Source: Aphis gossypii
Taxonomy: Eukaryota; Arthropoda; Insecta; Hemiptera; Aphididae
Assembly: GCF_020184175.1 (NCBI RefSeq)
Contig: NC_065533.1
Span: 61,976,351 to 62,040,350 of the forward strand
Reading direction: 5' to 3'
Length of the DNA stretch: 64,000 nucleotides
Below, piece by piece: positions 33,491 to 45,524 of this stretch (the stretch's first letter is position 1; each line of letters begins with the position of its first letter). The position numbers and the translations under genes are program-made. Below the pieces are notes generated by a model. It worked only from the letters and a program-made list of their open reading frames with translations, made no database searches and was not told where the DNA came from.

Positions 33491-35018
33491 TGGGAGAATG
33501 TTGAACATAATGGAAACCAATAGTTTGATTTGTAATAACAGATTTAAGAATCGAGCATGTATAATTATGCTCATAGTAATATAATAAATCACTGTTTTTT
33601 TTTTTAAGTAATCATACATAAAATAGGGAACAAGAGATGAACCAATACTGTTTTCAGACTATGTTATTAACTTAAATTTTAAACCCATGGCTTGTTACAT
33701 GTCTAATATTTAGTTTTGACAATGATAAACTTTAACAGAAATATATTGTAAAAATTAACTATCTTTAGTTGACGATTAGTATAAAAAAAAATTTAAAAAA
33801 AAACTAAGTCTGACATATATTTAGTTAAAAATTATCAAACCAAAAACTATATTTTATGCTCACTGTATTCATTAAATTTTTATAAAAAGTGATCTTTAAT
33901 TTCATCTCTTCAAAATAATATTTATTTATAAAACATATTATAAATATGTATGATATAATATTTAAAATATATATAAGTTTTTTTATAAATTTACCACATA
34001 ATTTATTAATACAATATAGCGTAAGTTACATAGAATTTGTTTATGTTCATAGTAAAAATAAAGTAACTATATACACTTTATAACTATTTATTATATATTC
34101 TCTACTACATATTTGATTATAATCTTGTTACTGTCAATGTACTGTACTTCTAAACTCCATTGCATCTAGGTATAAAATATGCCTGTTGTGTAAAAACAAT
34201 AAATATGTTTATCACATTTGTAAAATACCAAATACAACCAAACATTTGTTTTAAATGTTTATGGACTATAATTCAAAACATAGATTTATGAGCTTACGAA
34301 TCATTAGATCGCGCCAGGGGCTCACATGTATGTAATTATTGAATAACATATAAGATCAATATACTTGACCATTAATTAGTTAAATAATATACTTACAATC
34401 ATCATACACAATAACATTACACATAGAATACATTGTTTTTTTTTTTTTTTTTTTTTTTATTAAAAACAAATTCAGATGTTAATGCAAATGTGGTAGACAA
34501 AGAACTAATAACTAGCTATAAGAAGTGTATATAATTATATGTTTAATTATAAAGTAATAATAAAAATTTTGTTTTAAAACAAATATTCCAAATGAAGTTG
34601 TTGTAAAAAACTTGGTAATATTTTAAAACCTAATTATATCATACAGTATTTTTTTCAATTAAACAAACATGTTATTATTATACTATAAAATTTACTTATG
34701 AAATAATCAACATCAACAAGCATAAAATTGTTTTTGCTTCATAATACAATTAATAATATTTTTAAATAAAATAGAAATTGTTATGAGTAAAAATGTTGGA
34801 AATTGCAAGAAAGAAATTAAATGATTACACCAAATATTACAAGCAACTATAAAAAAATATGTTCAAGGGATTTGTGACAGTGATTTCCTGTATTGTCTAA
34901 CACATGCACAACATAAGAATTCGGACGTGTTTTTTGTCCAACATACTGTATTGATACAGTAAAGCGATAAGAATTCTGAAAACAGATTTAAATTATTTAT
35001 TTATCATTAAGTCTACTT
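33491..35018. other. AT-rich region, no gene
   Basis: Only A/T runs (for example the T run at 34435-34459) and short repeats. A small GC-richer patch at 34303-34325 shows no clear splice context. Confidence 0.5.
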
Positions 35019-35160
35019 GAGAACAGCCAGTCCACATTTTTAATATTATCTCCCAAAATCTTAAAATCATCATATTACAAACGAGTAATTAAAAAATTGT
35101 CATATTTCAATTGATAAAGAAGTTATATTTTAATATCAAAAATGTGGACTGGCCATTCTC
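35019..35160. mobile_element. 142-bp foldback element / MITE-like
   Basis: Imperfect 30-bp inverted arms at 35019-35048 (around GCCAGTCCACATTTTT) and 35131-35160 (around AAAAATGTGGACTGGC). No clear target duplication. Confidence 0.6.
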
Positions 35161-35164
35161 TTGC

Positions 35165-35720
35165 ATTCTTTTGTACTGGAATTTGAAAGATCTCTGTGTT
35201 TAAGACATTAACATTTTTTTTTTGTGAGGAGGTGCTACGTAATATCTAATATATTAAACACAATACATATAGGTACTACGTCGTAGGATTTATAAGCAGA
35301 TTAATTAAAATAAATAATGATCCAGTACAGGTCAGAAATATTAGGCCTAAAAGTGAAGGGAAAATCACATCTAGTATAAGAAACAAATAGACAACACAGC
35401 AATACAAGAGTAACTTTTCTTGAAAATGCTCGCCATGCAGTTATATTGGAATGCGTGAGTGGATCATCATCTTTGCACATATGCCTTTATTCCAAAAGAA
35501 CAAAATTGGCATATGCTTGACACACAGCGTGAGAACGCAGCAGATGCATGAGCAAATGACCAGCAGGACCTGTCAATATTTTCCATGTTATTCTAACCTA
35601 TATGGAGGACACCAAGAATATAAAAGGGAGTCCCAGATAGGCATTTGCCAAACATAATTTACAAGAATTAGAGTGAGCACCTATACGTCAGTCAGTCTAA
35701 TAATTATGCCTCTAGAACTC
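35165..35720 (+). repeat. 3' end and LTR of a diverged relative of the retroelement
   Basis: 35165-35232 resembles the sequence upstream of and including the polypurine tract (TTTTTTTTTGTGAGGAGG). Position 35233 starts an LTR-like sequence. Words shared in order with the LTR at 31586: GCCTAAAA.TGAA (near 35345), GCAGATGCA.GAGCAAATGACCA, and GAGTGAGCACC (near 35672). Confidence 0.5.
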
Positions 35721-36232
35721 TAGAACCATGTACATGTAGTAATAACTATTTTTCCACTGTACCATAAATCATAATCACAATGAATTTCTCGTCAAATTGA
35801 AGTTATTCACTTTTTAATTCCATCCACAGTTCATTAAATTAAACATAAAACTTAAATGAATTAATAGAGAATATTATTTTTTCAAACAAAACGAAATTGT
35901 GTCTTAATCATAAATGGATAGAGATTTTTGATTAATACATTTTAAAATCCAAAATTCCGTTTTGATACTATTAAAAAATATTAATTTGGTTTTATGAGAC
36001 AAATATATACATAATATGAAGAATATTATTTCTAAAAATCTACCCAATAAATATTTTTAAATTTATTCATAATTGGCTGCCTACAGTAAGTTTATGATGA
36101 TGATAAAATATTCAATAAACCAAAAAAAAAACACATTATAAAATATTACATTATTTTCAACCATGTACATATAGTAATAACTGTTATTCCACTGTACCAT
36201 AAATCATAACTTTTATAAGATCTACAACTTCA

Positions 36233-36433
36233 ATGTTAAATACTTCAAAACCTAAACAACTATATACATCAAAACTTCCCATTTCAGCAGAAAAGTATAA
36301 AGACCTGAGAAATTTATGTGAAAAAAAAACTATTCCAGAAGTTTACTATGTGGAATACTTAAGTCTTCCTTTCAAAACTACAATTGTTGATCAGTTACCC
36401 GAAACAGATGAAGATGATTCATCAAAACACTAA
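36233..36433 (+). pseudogene. C-terminal fragment of an unidentified transposon-type protein
   Basis: A 66-codon frame ending in an acidic tail (ETDEDDSSKH) lies at the start of the 1.5-kb block that interrupts the 435-bp array. The LPISAEKYKDLRNLC motif is reminiscent of C-terminal ends of hemipteran transposon proteins, but I cannot name the family. No upstream coding sequence remains. It may be only the last part of a deleted element. Downstream (36780-36930 and 37020-37170) two related copies of an AT-rich segment with CTTCTACAACAT-like words follow, perhaps the 3' end of the same element. Confidence 0.3.
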
Positions 36434-37975
36434 TATAACATGATCTCAATTGTTATATACTATAAACCTATTAGATATTATTTTAAAAAATCAAATTGTT
36501 ACATTTATATTCTTAATATATATATTAGTTGGTATGCTCAATCAATTTTATTACCTATACATTATTTCACATATTAAATTACATTTTAAGAAAGAGCTCA
36601 TATTTTAAATGATTAAAATTAATTTTAAAACTGAATAATTTTTATTTATGTGTTATGGCTTATGACAAAATTGAAACCATACTTTATTCAATTTAAAATA
36701 TTTTTATTTTTATTTATTTTTTATTTACTTATTTATGTTTAACTTTATTAATGTTGAAAATAACTATTATTATTATAAATCTGTTTTAAATAACAAAACA
36801 TTGTTTAAGTATAAGTTTTTGTTTAAAAAAATATTATTAAGTTTTAATTTTCAAAAAATTAAATAGGAACAATTAAAATGGGAGTTCTTACAACATTTTA
36901 TTTTAATACACTAGGTACTGTCCAGTAAGAGATTTTTTTGTTCACCTATTTATGTTTTATTTTTTTGATGTTGAGTTTTTATTTAGTATTATAATTAGGT
37001 ATATTGTTTGATTTTTTTTATACAAATCTAAATATTGTTAATGTAAATTGTCAAAACATTGTTTATAGATTATTTAAGTATAATATTGTTATGTTTTAAA
37101 TAAATTTTAATAAAATTAAAAGGAGAGCTTCTACAACATATTTTGTTTTAATACATTGCTGTCCAGTATAATAGAATTTTTATTTAACTATTAACTTCAG
37201 GTTTTATTGAAGTCAACTTTTATAATAATAGTAAATACAATTTCAATTTAAGCTCAATATCATTAGGTAATTATAATTCTCATTAATTTGAATTATCTAA
37301 TTACTTTTAATAACAGGTTACAACAAGTATTTAATCAACAAATTAAGTTTAATGAAAAAAACAACATTTAATTGAAAAATAATTTCAATAAATGGGGCTT
37401 TTGGAAATTTAAAAAGCCAGAAGGGCTTAAGCCACGACAAAATACTAAAATAAAAAAGGCACTTGAGAATTAAAAACACAAGAAGGGCATAACCCACATA
37501 TACCTTTTTATAAGTAACAATTACAACGATACTCCATGTTTTTATTAACATTATCAATATAAAAACTATTCTATTGATATTTCTATTTTCCAAAATTATA
37601 ATTTTAATAATATTATAATAAAAACTGTACTTTCTGCACTGTTTTTACTCTCCTGTATAAAAAATTGAAATTATGGGTTACACCCTTTCTACAAAACACC
37701 GCCGGGCGTCGATATGAAGAATATTATATTATAATTTCTAAAAATCTACGCAATTAATAATTTAAAATTTATTTGAAATTGGCTGTCTTTAGTAAGTTTA
37801 TGATGACTATGATAAAATATTCAATAAATAAACCAAAAAAAAAATGCATTATAAAATATTACGTTATTTTCAAACATGTACATCTAGTAATAACTGTTAT
37901 TCCACTGTACCAACAATCATAATCACAATGAATTTCTCGTCAAATTGAAGTTATTCGCTTTTTAATTCCATCCAC

Positions 37976-38249
37976 CAGTGGCCTAACCTAACCATCCACC
38001 CCTTGGATCATGCCATAATATTTATTTTTATTTTATATTTTTAAAGTTACCCAAAAGTTTTCATCAAAATGTATTGATTATAATTATTATTAGAGTTGGT
38101 ATAATAATATAATTTTACTTATCAAGCAATGAAATGTATTTATAATGTATATAGTATATACTCAGGAAGAGAACAGAAAAACAATATATAATAAATAAAA
38201 AATTTTCCTGGACCCCCCCCCCCTTGAATAAATCCTGGTTGCGCCACTG
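37976..38249. mobile_element. hAT-type MITE, 274 bp, 8-bp target duplication
   Basis: Ends CAGTGGC ... GCCACTG. Perfect 8-bp duplication CCATCCAC at 37968-37975 and 38250-38257. It contains a C run but no ORF. The undisturbed host sequence is recognisable from the related unit at 35726. Confidence 0.9.
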
Positions 38250-38540
38250 CCATCCACAGTTCATTAAATTAAATAAAAACTTAATGAATTAATAGAGAAT
38301 ACTATTTGTTCATACAAAATAAAATTGTGTTTTAATTATAAATTGATAGGGATTTTTGGTTAATACATTTTAAAATCAAAGATTCTGGTTTGATACTATT
38401 AACAAATATCAATTTGGTTTCATGAGACCATTACATACATAATATGAAAAATATTATTCCTAAAAATATACCCAATAAAAATTTTTAAATTTATTCGGAA
38501 TTGACTGTCTACAGTAAGTTTATGATGACTGATAATATTT

Positions 38541-38781
38541 TAGTTTAACTGATACATTGAATATTGATGTTCAAATATTTTAGCCCATCCTTACAAACTA
38601 CAATAGCAATAAGTATTGCAATTTGACTAGAATTTTTGTATTAATTTATTACATTATATTATATATAATTACACATTTATATACATAAGTATTCATTAAT
38701 AAATTAGTAGGCAGTTTACCTTGATAATGAACCTTTGTTGACTATAATATAAATTCTGAGCATATAGTTGTTATTGAAATA
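38541..38781. other. AT-rich spacer before DMAC1-like gene
   Basis: 3' flank of the gene on -. Nothing else seen. Confidence 0.4.
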
Positions 38782-39140
38782 TTAACCTTTGAAAGGTTTC
38801 AAATCTATCGCTCGCGCCACAGCTAGGTATACCATACCTGAAAAAGAAAAATAAAGGTTAAGACATTAAAATAATAGCACACATTAAGAGTATGATACAG
38901 AAATATAAACAGTTAGGTTTATCAATCATGTCAAAGAGACAGACCACAATATGTTAAACAGTATAATATCGTGTTATACATACTCGGAGTTCCTAAGTAA
39001 TACACCGGTTTCACATGCTTGCAACCAAAATAAAAATATGTAGCAACTAGCAGGAAAGTAACAGATCCGGATACTCTGCACGACAAACAACTATCACCCT
39101 TGCTTTGGATGTGGTCCGTGTCCATCGGAGCGGCTTTCAT
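38782..39140 (-). CDS. DMAC1: DMAC1/TMEM261-like (DUF4536) mitochondrial membrane protein, two exons
   Basis: Exon 1 39140-38984 and exon 2 38837-38782 join in phase (donor GTATGT after 38984, acceptor TTTTTCAG before 38837, split Ser codon), giving 70 residues. The Cys motif CLSCRVSG followed by a hydrophobic helix (around VTFLLVATYFYFG) and a second weakly hydrophobic helix ending in a KPFKG terminus is the DUF4536 pattern. In mammals DMAC1 helps assemble the distal membrane arm of mitochondrial complex I. I infer a similar role. The protein is at the short end for the family. The ATG lies beside a GC-rich island, and upstream sequence suggests a normal host promoter. This is the best candidate for a conserved single-copy host gene in the window; confidence is limited by short length. 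Confidence 0.62.
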
Positions 39141-39444
39141 GTCAAGGCTTTACAACAATCGCTCACCGAATTAACAAATTCTCACCGTCGAAATGAAAAT
39201 CTGTAGAAACATAGAATGGGACCAACAACCTAGACAGATACAACGACAGATGAAATAAACAAAACGCACGATAAACACGTGATTTTACAAAACGCGAAAT
39301 CGACATCGGCGTTTGTAGACGTTGTAAATAGTAAAATACATTGTAACGCGTAGTACGTACCTATTGTTAACTTGGTAATTATTGACGTTTTGATAACAGA
39401 GAAACGGCAGAACCGGCGAGGAAGAAAATTAAGTTTAGAAATTA
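39141..39444. promoter_or_regulatory. GC-richer island, probable bidirectional promoter
   Basis: CpG-containing sequence rises above the AT-rich background between the DMAC1-like start (-) and a candidate first exon (+). No TATA box is placed with confidence. Confidence 0.4.
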
Positions 39445-39629
39445 ATGCCGACCGACAGAACGTTCGCCGATACGCACACTAAGCAAACAAAGGATCGGCG
39501 GCAGCCGGCACTGCGCGGCAGTACCAGACTCGCAGCGCTGTTTTTGTTGTCGACATTCCAAACCATCCGTTACGTGGTGGGGACTCGGCGGCGGACGATA
39601 GCACGACGCTACTGTAGCTCGAAAACGTA
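39445..39629 (+). CDS. Candidate first coding exon of unknown gene, GC-rich
   Basis: Starts ATG at 39445 and stays open for about 61 codons up to a good donor AAAAC|GTAAGA (GT at 39628). The encoded segment is Arg/Thr-rich with a hydrophobic patch (LAALFLLSTF) and no acidic cluster, reminiscent of a mitochondrial presequence. GC content is far above the surroundings. It is oriented divergently from the DMAC1-like gene. I find no convincing second exon in the next several kb, so it could also be a 5' UTR exon of a gene extending far to the right. Overlapping frames on - are judged to be shadows. Confidence 0.3.
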
Positions 39630-41683
39630 AGACGCACGAACATAATAATATTGTGTTTTCAGTGGTTCTCATTTTGCTGACTACTGATCGCACGAAACAA
39701 ACCGAGTAAAAATCCATTTTTTCGTGCCCATAAAACATAAATCATTATTAATTATTTTACCTCAACTTTAAGTAGGTATTTGTTTAACACATCACTGATC
39801 TTTAAACACCGTTGTACTCCTTTATAGTAAGTCGGTATTGATTCAAAAATTAATACATGATATGAGTCTATAGAATTTTAATAAATTCTATACTATCGGC
39901 AAAAATTAATTCACCCACCGTATCACAAAAATTATTAAACAAATTTCTATAATATCAATTGTTGTATTAGGCCTTAATAAATATTGATCAAACTAAGAGA
40001 TTTTAGTACGTAAGAATTAAGTTAAGAAAACAACCATAAATGATGAGTAAAACGGCGAAATTCAATAAATAAATTAAATTAAGCAATACTTAAAAATACA
40101 ACTAGGTTAAAATAACAATTGTATAAGTTAGTACTGTAATATTTCAACTAGTATAGTAAGCAAAATTTAATAATAAGAAATATTAACAAATTAGTGTCTA
40201 TGAACTGTAATTAGCATAGTAATTAGTAAGCAAAATGTAACTATAAGAAATATATTATATAAAAAACTAGAACAATCGATACTCGATAGTAAATCGATTG
40301 TAAGTTTAATATATAAGAGAGATTGCTAAGAAAGCAAAGGACCAGTGGTGCACTGGACGCACCAAGGCGTTCGAGTAAAGTATTTTTACATAATTTTTTG
40401 GTTATTCTTTATTTTGATATACGTTCGAGCAATCAGAAAATACGACACAATATATCTAAATATAAAATAATTAACGAGTTACCTATGATAACTTACTTAC
40501 ACACATATATATACCTATGCACGATTATACATGTTTATAGTGTAATATTAAATATTATTTTTTATTATATTATATTATACATAACCATGTAGTAAACTAG
40601 TAAACAAACACATTAAACATGAAAGAGACTATAAGCCTTTAAAGATACATTTAACTTATGAGCAGAACTTAGAAGTTATAGCACTAAAAAACACATTTTG
40701 CGCATCAAAACAAGCAATATAAAAAAACATAAACATAAACATCAAAATAAGCCCAAAAATTAGCACTAAACATTGGTACCTACATAATATGCAAAATAAT
40801 ATCGAAATAATTTTTTTTTAATTTAAAAAACTTTTTAAAATTATCGGTATTCTTAATCGGTTGTCTCAACTTAAATATTCTTTTATTTATTATACATCAT
40901 TATTCATTAAATTTATTTTTTGAAAAAGTCTCAATAGAATAAAATAAATAGAAAGTTGTTTTCTATTTTTGGATCATATAGCTAATACTAGTGAGAGTGT
41001 GCCATATAGCACGTATAACAATGGGATAAAAATTGTCTAGCAATAGATCATATTTTAATTTAAAGCATTTTTTTCTGTCTTAGAGTTATCGCTCATCAGT
41101 CATAAGCACTTATGATGCTTAATTGAAGGGGTAAGATAAAATGAAATGTATTTTAAAATAATATAAAGATAAACAAATTATACAATGAATCATACCGTTT
41201 TTACTCGCTACATATAAATGATAATTATACATACTGTTATAGTGTTATATTTTATTATGTTAACAAAGTAATTACAAATTATTTAATATCTTAATTAATA
41301 AAAATATTTAATTCAAATTTTAATCGAATCTATTTTAATTTAGTTTCAGTAATAATTATTGAGTAACTATAAAATAAAAGAAGATATGCAAGTTAAATAC
41401 AGTAATAGATATATTAAATTTGAATTCAATGATGTATCATTGTGCACGAAAAACAATTTTGAGCACAGGCTGTTTGTTAGCTTATTATCACTAAGTACAT
41501 ACATTTCAATTTTCATTTCAGCGCCACTGTTAAATGTAAATGAAGACTGCATACGTTATATATAGGTGTGTGTGCGTGTGTGTGTAGCGTGTGATAAAGA
41601 CCTAGGTACCTATAAAAACCACGAATTTATTTCTATTCACTAAAGTAATTTACTCGATTACTTCTGTATACAAATTGTTTTAG
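39630..41683. other. AT-rich region, no gene
   Basis: Contains near-repeats of TTAGTAAGCAAAATTTAA type around 40150-40250, a short palindrome CCAGTGGTGCACTGG (40342-40356), a TG/GT microsatellite near 41566-41592, and a fragment of the dispersed repeat start (about 41405-41455, GAATTCAATGATGTATCATT). Confidence 0.45.
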
Positions 41684-42953
41684 ATTCTGAACGAAGTAAT
41701 GAATGTATTGATTTTACAAGGATGTGTGTTTTTTGTTTTTGTGTATGTGTACAGCATAACTTATAGAAATAATGCTTCAATTTCCAACTTCAGGGGTGGA
41801 TTCCGATGGCAAAGTGAATATCCTTTACCTATGCATTATAGAGTAAAAGTAAACATTTTTCAACAGTTTTCAAAAAAATTGATAAAAACCAAAAAAAGTG
41901 ACAGAAAATTGGGAATTTTTAAATAAAACCAGTTTTCAACCAAATCGATTTTTTTATATGGTTCAATGGTTGTAACTCAAAAACTAATCACTGTAAATAC
42001 TTGAAATTTTTACCAAATGTTTATATTAGTGTAATTTATATACAGTTAAATTTTCAAAATATTTTAGATTTTTTTGAGTTATTTATAAACAACTCAAATT
42101 TTCAATTTTTCGAAGAATTTTTTTTTTTTTTTTCAAATAACTTGAAAATTTAATACAACTTTTCTTTTGGATTATTCTTATTATTTAGTGAAAAAAAAAT
42201 CAAAATTCGTTAGTCACAATTTTATTTTATAAACGTTTATAGATCACATTTTTACGAAATATGTCAAAATCACGAAAATTTGCAAGTAATTTTGTAGTTG
42301 AAAAATCATAAAATGTTTTGTGTTTATACCTAAGGTTAAAAAATTCAACACTAAGTTTTTCATAAATTTTCCTTCAGCTATAGAGAAAACTCGAAACATC
42401 ATAAAAGGAAAAATTTTAAGTGCGTTTGAATTTTAAATTTTTACAAAATTGCATAACGATAAAAATTTATCTTTAAACAAAATTAAATATTTGTTTATAA
42501 TTCAAAAAGTAAAAGTCGTAGATACTAATTTCATCAGTTATTTATATTGGCATTTTCTTTACATAATTTTCAAAATATTTCGCTTATTTTAATGCTATTT
42601 ATATAGGTATTTGAAATATTTGCTTTTTAGGTTTTTATTTTTATAAATATTGATATAAAATTTTTGGCTGAGTCAAAATACTTGAAAATGTAATACAGAG
42701 TTCATCATAAGTTAGTCTTATAGTAATTCATAAATTATAAAAATACATAGGCACAATTTTTTGTTATTAGCATTTGAAGTTCAAATATTGACAAAAATTC
42801 GTCAAAATCATGAATATTTGCAAATTATCTTGTAGGTATAATTTATAAAAATTTTCGTATAAGTAGGTAGCTAAGAGTAGAAAATTGAATACAAGATTTT
42901 GTATACAATGATACGTACCTATATCAATGTATCATTGGATTCAAATTTAATAC
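41684..42953 (-). repeat. Dispersed aphid-type repeat, copy 1 (inverted)
   Basis: Running right to left it begins with a small palindrome in AATCCAATGATACATTGAT (about 42950) and ends with GTTCAGAATCTA (41684 side). It shares, in reverse complement, the segments around ACTGTTG.AAAATGTT and GGAAACCACCCC.. of the copies at 46.9 and 50.7 kb. Confidence 0.6.
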
Positions 42954-44138
42954 ATCCATTATAGTAACTTACTAGCTACTATACAGCAGAGCGTTATTCA
43001 CTTGACTCCTCTTTTTTTTGTATTTTTTGAAAATCCTTTAACATTTTAACCAAGCGTCGAATTAAAATATTTTTTGCATAAACATGCTATATTTGGCCTA
43101 TTTAAGACAATATTTTTTTTTTTACTCAAATTTAGTACCATGGAGTTAGTACCATGTCACTTGGAAGTACCGTCGGTCATTTAGAAATTCGTCTATTTTA
43201 TTAGGAGTGTGCTGTATGAATGTGTACACTTTTTGAGACATAAACTAATATTTTTTTTAATTTGAAAAATAAACGCGGTGAAATTTTTGTCAGAAGAGTG
43301 AAGAGCAACGCCAATTTAAAAGTTTATCACATTTGCGAACACTGAGGAATCTATGTTTATAAGTTATAATCATTAACAACAGCTAGTTCTTTATTTCTCT
43401 ATCATACAATAATACGAATTAATAAAATATTCATATATATTTATTAAGATCAAACAGATAACTGCAGACGACTTCAGATAAAATGTATACTGTAGACTAC
43501 TTATTCAGGAAAGCTTGATTTGGGATAAAACATATCGATGTCTAAAATTATTTAAAAAAGGTATTAAAAATTATAAAATATAAATAAAAAAAAGCTAAAA
43601 AAAATATTAATTATCTTTATTACAATTTATGATAAAATGCATTTTTAAATTTTCAATCATTATCTATCGTTTATCGAGGTCATAAATATCGAACATTTGT
43701 TACTACGAATATTTTGTACTTTTGAAAATATGGGAAATAAAATTGTCTGTATTGAAAAATACAGTCGTATAAATATATAATTAATAATTATTAATAAAGC
43801 GTAAATGAATAAATTGTCGAAATATGAAGGAAAAAATAGAACTATTGAGAAATATTTAAAAATATGATAAATAAAATATAGTTCATTTAATTGGAAACCC
43901 TTTGATACGAATTTATTATTTATTTAAATTAATTTATCAAATCACAGTAAAAATATATATTTACATATAAATTTGAGCCCTAATAATTACACATATATTT
44001 GTGATCATAAATAAAATATTATGGTGGTTATGGTGGTGTAAACATACATATACAATATACATATCGTATCTATGGCAATACACAATATTTTAAGTAAGGT
44101 GGATACACAGATAGGTATTATACTATTATACATCTGGG
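42954..44138. other. AT-rich region, no gene
   Basis: Only A/T-rich sequence and short simple repeats (TATGGTGG twice near 44020-44037). Confidence 0.5.
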
Positions 44139-44175
44139 GGTGGATATATATATATATTATATATACATATCCACC
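44139..44175. repeat. AT-rich hairpin with GGTGGATA arms
   Basis: GGTGGATATATA... is followed by its complement ...TATCCACC in 37 bp. Confidence 0.6.
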
Positions 44176-44939
44176 TTGATTTTAAAAAATTTTAATTATC
44201 CATACTTAGTAGTAAGTAGGGCTATATTTTATTAATAGTGTATCCTACATGATAGAATTTATGGTCATACATTTAATATCTGAATAAATATAATATAAAT
44301 TAATATAAAAGTTAAATAATAAATATAAATATATTTATTCAGGTATCTATATTATGTCGATATATATTTTTAAAAGATGGTTTAAAAACATCCAATCATC
44401 TTCAAAACTTTTTAAGTAATCTTCGGCCCAGCCAATTACCTACATTATTATAGATATTTTATAAATTACATTAAACGGCTATAATTGAGTATGTATATGA
44501 GTATCTATTTAAAAAAATGCAAAAATGTCCTAATAACTTCAAAAATGAACTTAAAAATGATCTAAAAAATCAAAATAAGTGAAAAAATGTATTTATAAAT
44601 AATAATTTTTATTTGAGATATGGACATAATAGTATTTTAAAATATGAATTATAATATTAATAAACAATAGTATACATTTAGTTTTTAAGCATTATTTAAA
44701 ATTATTAAAAATAAATAAAAAAGTAAAATATAAATAAAAAAAATTAATGCGTGGGTATGATTGGAGTATGTCTGAAAGAGCACTTGTTTTATCAATGTAT
44801 GACGCAAACACCAAAACCCTGTCAATAATAATATTAAAATTATTTTTTTTTTTTATATTAAACAAATTTTTTTTAAAATCTAAAATTTAAGAAAAATAAC
44901 GCATATCTAAAATCATGGTGAAAACAGATACATTATCTG
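44176..44939. other. AT-rich region, no gene
   Basis: Nothing recognised. Confidence 0.5.
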
Positions 44940-44959
44940 ATAAAAACGAAACATATTGA

Positions 44960-45068
44960 TATTCAATAATATATAATATAGCTACACGGTTCGGTGAGCA
45001 ACGTTCCGTCGTCCAGCTTAACCGGATCACAACGTAACTTGTTGCGTTGAGAACGAACACCGATCCTG
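44960..45068 (-). CDS. Possible isolated host exon (GC-rich island)
   Basis: A compact GC-rich block in very AT-rich DNA. On - it follows an acceptor-like TATCTGCAG (AG at about 45069-45070) and is open for about 33 codons, including LDDGTLLTEPCSY, to TGA near 44960. This would be a terminal exon entered in phase 1. No partner exon is recognised. Composition and splice site are the only evidence; a degraded mobile element is equally possible. Confidence 0.2.
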
Positions 45069-45524
45069 CAGATACATATTAGTATTTACCACACTAGTTC
45101 GTGATATTTACTGTTTACCATTCTGCACACGAAATAAAACCCATGGATGAACCTGACCCTACGATTGATCTATATCACGGATATAAAAATATATTAATAT
45201 ATATTAATATGTATTAATCTGTGGTCTATAAGTACATTTGGAGTGAAAATGTCATTTGTTACAGACTTATAGTAGGTATTATTTATTTGATGTAATAATA
45301 TGATTACACACAATTTGATATTTATTACATTTCACAGTGATGTAAAAGTGTAAACAAGATTATGGAATTACGTAAGAATATCTCATTTAAAAAGTAAATA
45401 AGACTTATTGTATTTAATAATAATTTAATAAATCTAGATAAAAAAAAGTGGGCAAGTGAGTACCGCTCTGTTGTACATTAGGTGCCGTATGGATCATTAT
45501 TATATATTATAGGAGTGTTAAATT
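45069..45524. other. AT-rich region, no gene
   Basis: Short repeats of ATATTAAT and nothing else. Confidence 0.45.

Larger units (their letters stand above)
35726..38540. repeat. Tandem array (~435-bp period), interrupted
   Basis: CATGTACAT.TAGTAATAACT recurs at 35727, 36162 and 37877, each followed by CCACTGTACC and AATCATAA. The block ending in an A run then CATTATAAAATATTAC recurs at 36122 and 37838. About 1.5 kb (36216-37711) interrupts the array, and a hAT MITE (37976-38249) sits in the third unit. Confidence 0.6.

Noticed and set aside
37318..37593. Hydrophobic minus-strand frame of 91 codons
   Set aside because: AT-driven and inside the non-coding insert of the 435-bp array; no signal or neighbour supports it.
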